A stretch of 64,000 bases of DNA from Mesorhizobium sp. (lineage in GTDB: Bacteria > Pseudomonadota > Alphaproteobacteria > Rhizobiales > Rhizobiaceae). The first letter of the stretch is position 1. Each line of letters opens with the position of its first letter. The stretch is taken from contig NZ_SUHQ01000028.1 in the NCBI RefSeq assembly GCF_004962245.1, positions 42,471 to 106,470 of the forward strand. Reading direction: 5' to 3'. The notes below the pieces were generated by a model. The model saw only the letters and a program-made list of their open reading frames with translations. It did not search any database and was not told the origin of the DNA. Positions 61,189 to 64,000 of the stretch are shown here, piece after piece. A program made the translations under genes and the position numbers.

Positions 61189-62325
61189 TTAGTATGGCCA
61201 CATATTGTCGGCCATTCGCGGTCGCAACTTCTCGGGCTGACTCAACGAGGAATCCGGGTCTGACTGAACGAACACCTCCTTGCGGCCCCACATGATGTAC
61301 TCGACGTCGACCTTGTCTTCGGCGTTGACGTTCACGGTTTCCCAACCGACCCCATCGAAGTGATCGCCGGGGTCGGCCCGGATCATCGGCTTGGTCAGCT
61401 TGGGCACGCCTTCCGGGGCATAGGGCCACGGCCAGGAGGTCGCCAGCATGCCGATCGAGCGCATGCTGCCGATCTCGTTGTAGAGCACCTGGTGGACGTG
61501 ACCGTGGATGTTGGTGACCTTGGTATAAGGTTTCAGCACCTCATTCACTTCGCGCCAGTCGCGCACCCAGAAGTTCCAGGGCGGGTAATACTCGTAGAGC
61601 GGATTATGGCTGAAGATGACGATCGGTTTGGACTTATCCCAGTCGGCGAGTATCTTCTGCATCCAGTCGAGCTGGTCGCGGCCGACGCCGGCCCACGCGC
61701 CGGCGACCGTGCCGTCGAGGGTCGCCATATGGCCCATGCGCTCCTCTGGCGTCATCTTCTTCACTGTCCAGTAGTCCGGTCCCCGGCTGACCGTATCGAG
61801 CCCGATGAAGCGCACGCCCTTGTGGTCGAAGGTCCAGTTGGGCTGGCCGAACAGCTCGCCCCACTTCTTGCCCATATCCAGATACCAGTCGTGCTCGCCC
61901 GGGATGTAGTATTTCTTGATCGTCAGATCCTTGAGGAGATCGACGCCAAGCTCGAGTTCCTCGATCTTTCCGAGCTGGGCCAGGTCGCCGCCGAAGATCA
62001 GGAAGTCGGCCGGCGGATCCATGGCCTGGACCTCTTGCACGGCGCGCACTACCTTGTCGACGAAGCGCGTGTTGAGGGATTTCTCGTAGAGATGGGTGTC
62101 CGAAATCCAGGCAAATTTGAAGGGCGCTTCGGCGGCGTGAGCGACGTCGATCGTGTTGAGCAACGGCCACCACGCGAAGGTCTGGCCGACGGAAGCGGCG
62201 CCGAACAGCAGCGATCTGTGAATGAAGGTGCGACGGGTGATTTGGAGCGAGTCGTCGGGGCGTACACCAGGCTGCTGCAGCACCGCATGCATTTCGCGCC
62301 GAATGCGGTCAAGCTCGTCAGACAT
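61189..62325 (-). CDS. Tat-exported metallophosphoesterase
   Basis: The protein has 378 residues. A hydrophilic leader of about 30 residues precedes a Tat motif, TRRTFIHRSLLFGAASVG. The calcineurin-like metal motifs are SDTHLYE, FGGDLAQ, GEHDW (in place of the usual GNHD/E), SHNPLYE and HGHVHQ. These bind two metals in the periplasm. The substrate is unknown. It stands between a cytochrome c gene and a cupredoxin-like gene in the oxidase island, so a role in copper or redox metabolism is possible but unproven. Confidence 0.87.
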   Translation of the reverse strand: MSDELDRIRREMHAVLQQPGVRPDDSLQITRRTFIHRSLLFGAASVGQTFAWWPLLNTIDVAHAAEAPFKFAWISDTHLYEKSLNTRFVDKVVRAVQEVQAMDPPADFLIFGGDLAQLGKIEELELGVDLLKDLTIKKYYIPGEHDWYLDMGKKWGELFGQPNWTFDHKGVRFIGLDTVSRGPDYWTVKKMTPEERMGHMATLDGTVAGAWAGVGRDQLDWMQKILADWDKSKPIVIFSHNPLYEYYPPWNFWVRDWREVNEVLKPYTKVTNIHGHVHQVLYNEIGSMRSIGMLATSWPWPYAPEGVPKLTKPMIRADPGDHFDGVGWETVNVNAEDKVDVEYIMWGRKEVFVQSDPDSSLSQPEKLRPRMADNMWPY

Positions 62326-62415
62326 CAGGGTTCCTCCTCAGTGCAGACCGTTTCTTAAAGCGTCGGTCTTTTCATAGGAACGCGACCCTGTTGGGTCAGT
62401 GGGTCGCCCATTTTC

Positions 62416-63132
62416 TTATTTTTTCAGTTCAATCGTCAGGCTGGTAGGCTGATTCTCCGCTACTGTTACGGGCTGTTCGATGGGGCCGGTGAAGGGGTGG
62501 ATCGCCACGAGCGTGTAGTTGCCAGGTGGCACATCGGGGATGCTGAACTTGCCATCGGCGCCGGTGATCGCGTAGTAGGGATTGTCCACCACGTAGACCC
62601 AGCCTTCCATCCAGCCGTGCGCGTCGCAGTCGATGCGGACAGTGCCGGCGCGCTTCAGTTCGACGGGTATGCGCTGTCCCTTGTTGGGCAGCGCCAGGTT
62701 GAAGGCGGTGCGCTTGCCATAGTAGCCATGGGTGTTGTGGAGCACTGGGTCGCCGTTGACGACCTCCAGCGAACCGGCCGGGATCACCTGAACCGCGGGC
62801 TCAAAACGGCATTTGATGTTGTCGATCTCCGGCGGCTTGCCGGGCTCCGGCCAGGCCTTTCCCTTGGCCACGTCGACCAGGTAGACTGCCGCGTTCAGCA
62901 CGGCCTGATCGCTTCCGACCTCGATCAGCGGCTCCTCGCGGGTACCCCCGCACACCTCGACATCCTTGGTGGGGATGATCTTTGTTGTCGGCACGTCGCC
63001 GCGGTAGACGATCGTACCCTCGATCGTTCCGCCTCCCGTGACCGGACCCGCTTCGTAGGCTTGCGCAGGCGCTGACAGCGTCGCAACGAAAGTGATCGCC
63101 GCTAGCCCGCTGATCAGCTCAACAATCTTCAT
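62416..63132 (-). CDS. Secreted cupredoxin-like / carboxypeptidase-regulatory-like protein
   Basis: The protein has 238 residues with a signal peptide (cleavage near AQAYE). The first part looks cupredoxin-like (GSLEVVNGDPVLHNTHGYYG, then VRIDCDAHGWMEGWVYVV), offering His, Cys, His and Met as possible copper ligands. The C-terminal part is a carboxypeptidase-regulatory-like fold (GADGKFSIPDVPPGNYTLVAIHP). Similar proteins are annotated near methylamine or copper-related genes. It is probably a periplasmic copper protein of the oxidase island. The metal is inferred. Confidence 0.8.
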   Translation of the reverse strand: MKIVELISGLAAITFVATLSAPAQAYEAGPVTGGGTIEGTIVYRGDVPTTKIIPTKDVEVCGGTREEPLIEVGSDQAVLNAAVYLVDVAKGKAWPEPGKPPEIDNIKCRFEPAVQVIPAGSLEVVNGDPVLHNTHGYYGKRTAFNLALPNKGQRIPVELKRAGTVRIDCDAHGWMEGWVYVVDNPYYAITGADGKFSIPDVPPGNYTLVAIHPFTGPIEQPVTVAENQPTSLTIELKK

Positions 63133-63313
63133 CGAAGCCGCCTCCTTCGTGAGGGGCCACCTATGAGGAAATATTTAGCGGAGGAAGTTACCACGTCCAG
63201 CCTAGTCAGTCAGCAACAAAATAAGATAAGATCAGTGCCAGCCGAAGTTGCTACGATCGAAACGTCGTACTCGGGAACCTGGAACGTCATTCTTGAGGTG
63301 CCGGAGGTACTTG

Positions 63314-63928
63314 ATGAAGCGACGGCATGGACTCCTCCGCCCCTGGGCCTACGGTCCGCATACCCTCTTCTCCATCATATTCGCAGCGGCCCTGTCGATC
63401 TGCCCCCTGCTGGCGCGGGCTGACACGCCTGTGACGGTCGGCGGCTCATTCACGCTCACGGCGCCGGACGGAACGACGGTCACCGATGAGACTTATCGCG
63501 GCAAATGGCTGCTGGTTTTCTTCGGCTATACTTCTTGTCCCGACGTCTGTCCGGCGACACTGTCCGAAATCGCCGTGGCGATTGAGGAACTCGGCCCCGA
63601 CGCCGCCAAACTGCAACCGATCTTCATCACCGTCGATCCTGAACGCGACACGCCTGAAGTGATGGGGAAATACACCGGAGCGATCGATCCAAGGATCGTC
63701 GGACTCACCGGCAGTCCGCAACAGATCGCCGCGGTTGCCCAGGGATATGGCGCCTATAGCGCGCGCCACAAAACTGAAGCGGGCGCCGAAGACTACGTCG
63801 TCGACCATAGTACTTACATCTACATTATGGATCCTCAGGGCAAATTCGTCCGAGGCCTGGACTTCGACACGCCGGCCAGTCTCATTGCCGACACGCTGCG
63901 CAAAATCATGGCGCAGCCCGATGAGTGA
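63314..63928 (+). CDS. Sco1/SenC/PrrC-type copper chaperone
   Basis: The protein has 204 residues from the ATG at 63314 behind CCGGAGG. An N-terminal membrane anchor or signal is followed by a thioredoxin-like domain with the copper pair CPDVC (FFGYTSCPDVCP) and the conserved His in DYVVDHSTYIYIM. Sco proteins deliver copper to, or reduce, oxidase metal sites. It is transcribed away from the oxidase genes it probably serves; the 180-base gap before it holds divergent promoters. Confidence 0.92.
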   Translation: MKRRHGLLRPWAYGPHTLFSIIFAAALSICPLLARADTPVTVGGSFTLTAPDGTTVTDETYRGKWLLVFFGYTSCPDVCPATLSEIAVAIEELGPDAAKLQPIFITVDPERDTPEVMGKYTGAIDPRIVGLTGSPQQIAAVAQGYGAYSARHKTEAGAEDYVVDHSTYIYIMDPQGKFVRGLDFDTPASLIADTLRKIMAQPDE

Positions 63929-63940
63929 AGGAAGCCCTAG

Positions 63941-64000
63941 CTAGATGTGGTGCCTCAGCAGGTTGTCCCGATCGAAGCCGAGGCGGCTGATGGGTGGTTT
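63941..64000 (-). mobile_element. C-terminus of a probable IS481-like transposase (window edge)
   Basis: The last 19 codons of a frame enter from the right edge on the minus strand and end at a TAG at 63941. The tail KPPISRLGFDRDNLLRHHI resembles the C-terminal end of integrase-core transposases. Only this tail is visible, so family placement is tentative and no inverted repeat can be checked. Confidence 0.45.

Noticed and set aside
1..64000. CRISPR arrays, phage genes or a complete insertion sequence
   Set aside because: No spaced direct repeats, phage structural genes or full transposase were seen. Only a transposase-like C-terminus at the right edge is present.

Overview
The window looks like chromosomal or plasmid DNA of a high-GC alphaproteobacterium of the order Hyphomicrobiales (Rhizobiales), most like Mesorhizobium and relatives. 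The basis is gene content, protein style, a rhizobial-type intergenic palindrome at 212-264, and the operon types (xoxF/pqq, Sec-type formate dehydrogenase, Tad/Cpa pilus). Species cannot be fixed from the sequence alone.

Region 1 (1-15.6 kb) is a lanthanide-type methanol oxidation locus. It holds a class I cytochrome c, a small conserved protein, an ABC transporter (binding protein, permease, ATPase), a metallo-beta-lactamase-fold hydrolase, a fused SoxYZ-like carrier, xoxF, its cytochrome xoxG, the periplasmic protein xoxJ, a CXXCW-type protein and pqqABCDE for cofactor synthesis. A dihydropteroate synthase gene (folP), preceded by a previously unlisted 55-codon gene, lies opposite pqqE.

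Region 2 (15.9-27.9 kb) is a self-contained selenoprotein unit. It has selD, a three-subunit membrane formate dehydrogenase whose catalytic subunit carries an in-frame UGA with a good bacterial SECIS hairpin, fdhE, selA, a Sel1-repeat protein, selB, tRNA-Sec and an unknown 149-residue protein. The tRNA-Sec gene lies entirely inside the open 3' end of selB. With region 1, this gives a plausible route from methanol through formaldehyde and formate to CO2, with electrons entering respiration; the formaldehyde step is not in the window.

Region 3 (28-43.4 kb) has a multi-pass membrane protein of lower GC, then a divergent Tad/Cpa pilus locus: cpaF-tadB-tadC-tadD-cpaA leftward, and flp-cpaB-cpaC-lipoprotein-tadG-tadE-tadF-cpaE rightward. 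The rightward run ends in an L,D-transpeptidase, a coiled-coil membrane protein and two small genes.

Region 4 (43.5-51.3 kb) is decaying DNA. It holds the two ends of a collapsed tricarballylate (tcu) locus and a sugar operon (kbaZ-type, PfkB kinase, ROK regulator) whose binding protein is frameshifted and whose permease is cut off. Foreign-looking gene remnants of unknown function follow.

Region 5 (51.4-64 kb) is a sulfur/respiration island: soxYZ, a small cytochrome c and a flavocytochrome-c sulfide dehydrogenase flavoprotein rightward. Leftward are a copper P-type ATPase, a DsbD-like membrane protein, four very small membrane proteins, a cbb3-like oxidase in which CcoO is fused to two further cytochrome c domains, another cytochrome c, a Tat-exported metallophosphoesterase and a cupredoxin-like protein. 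A Sco protein is rightward. The window ends in the C-terminus of a probable transposase. No rRNA genes or CRISPR arrays were seen.
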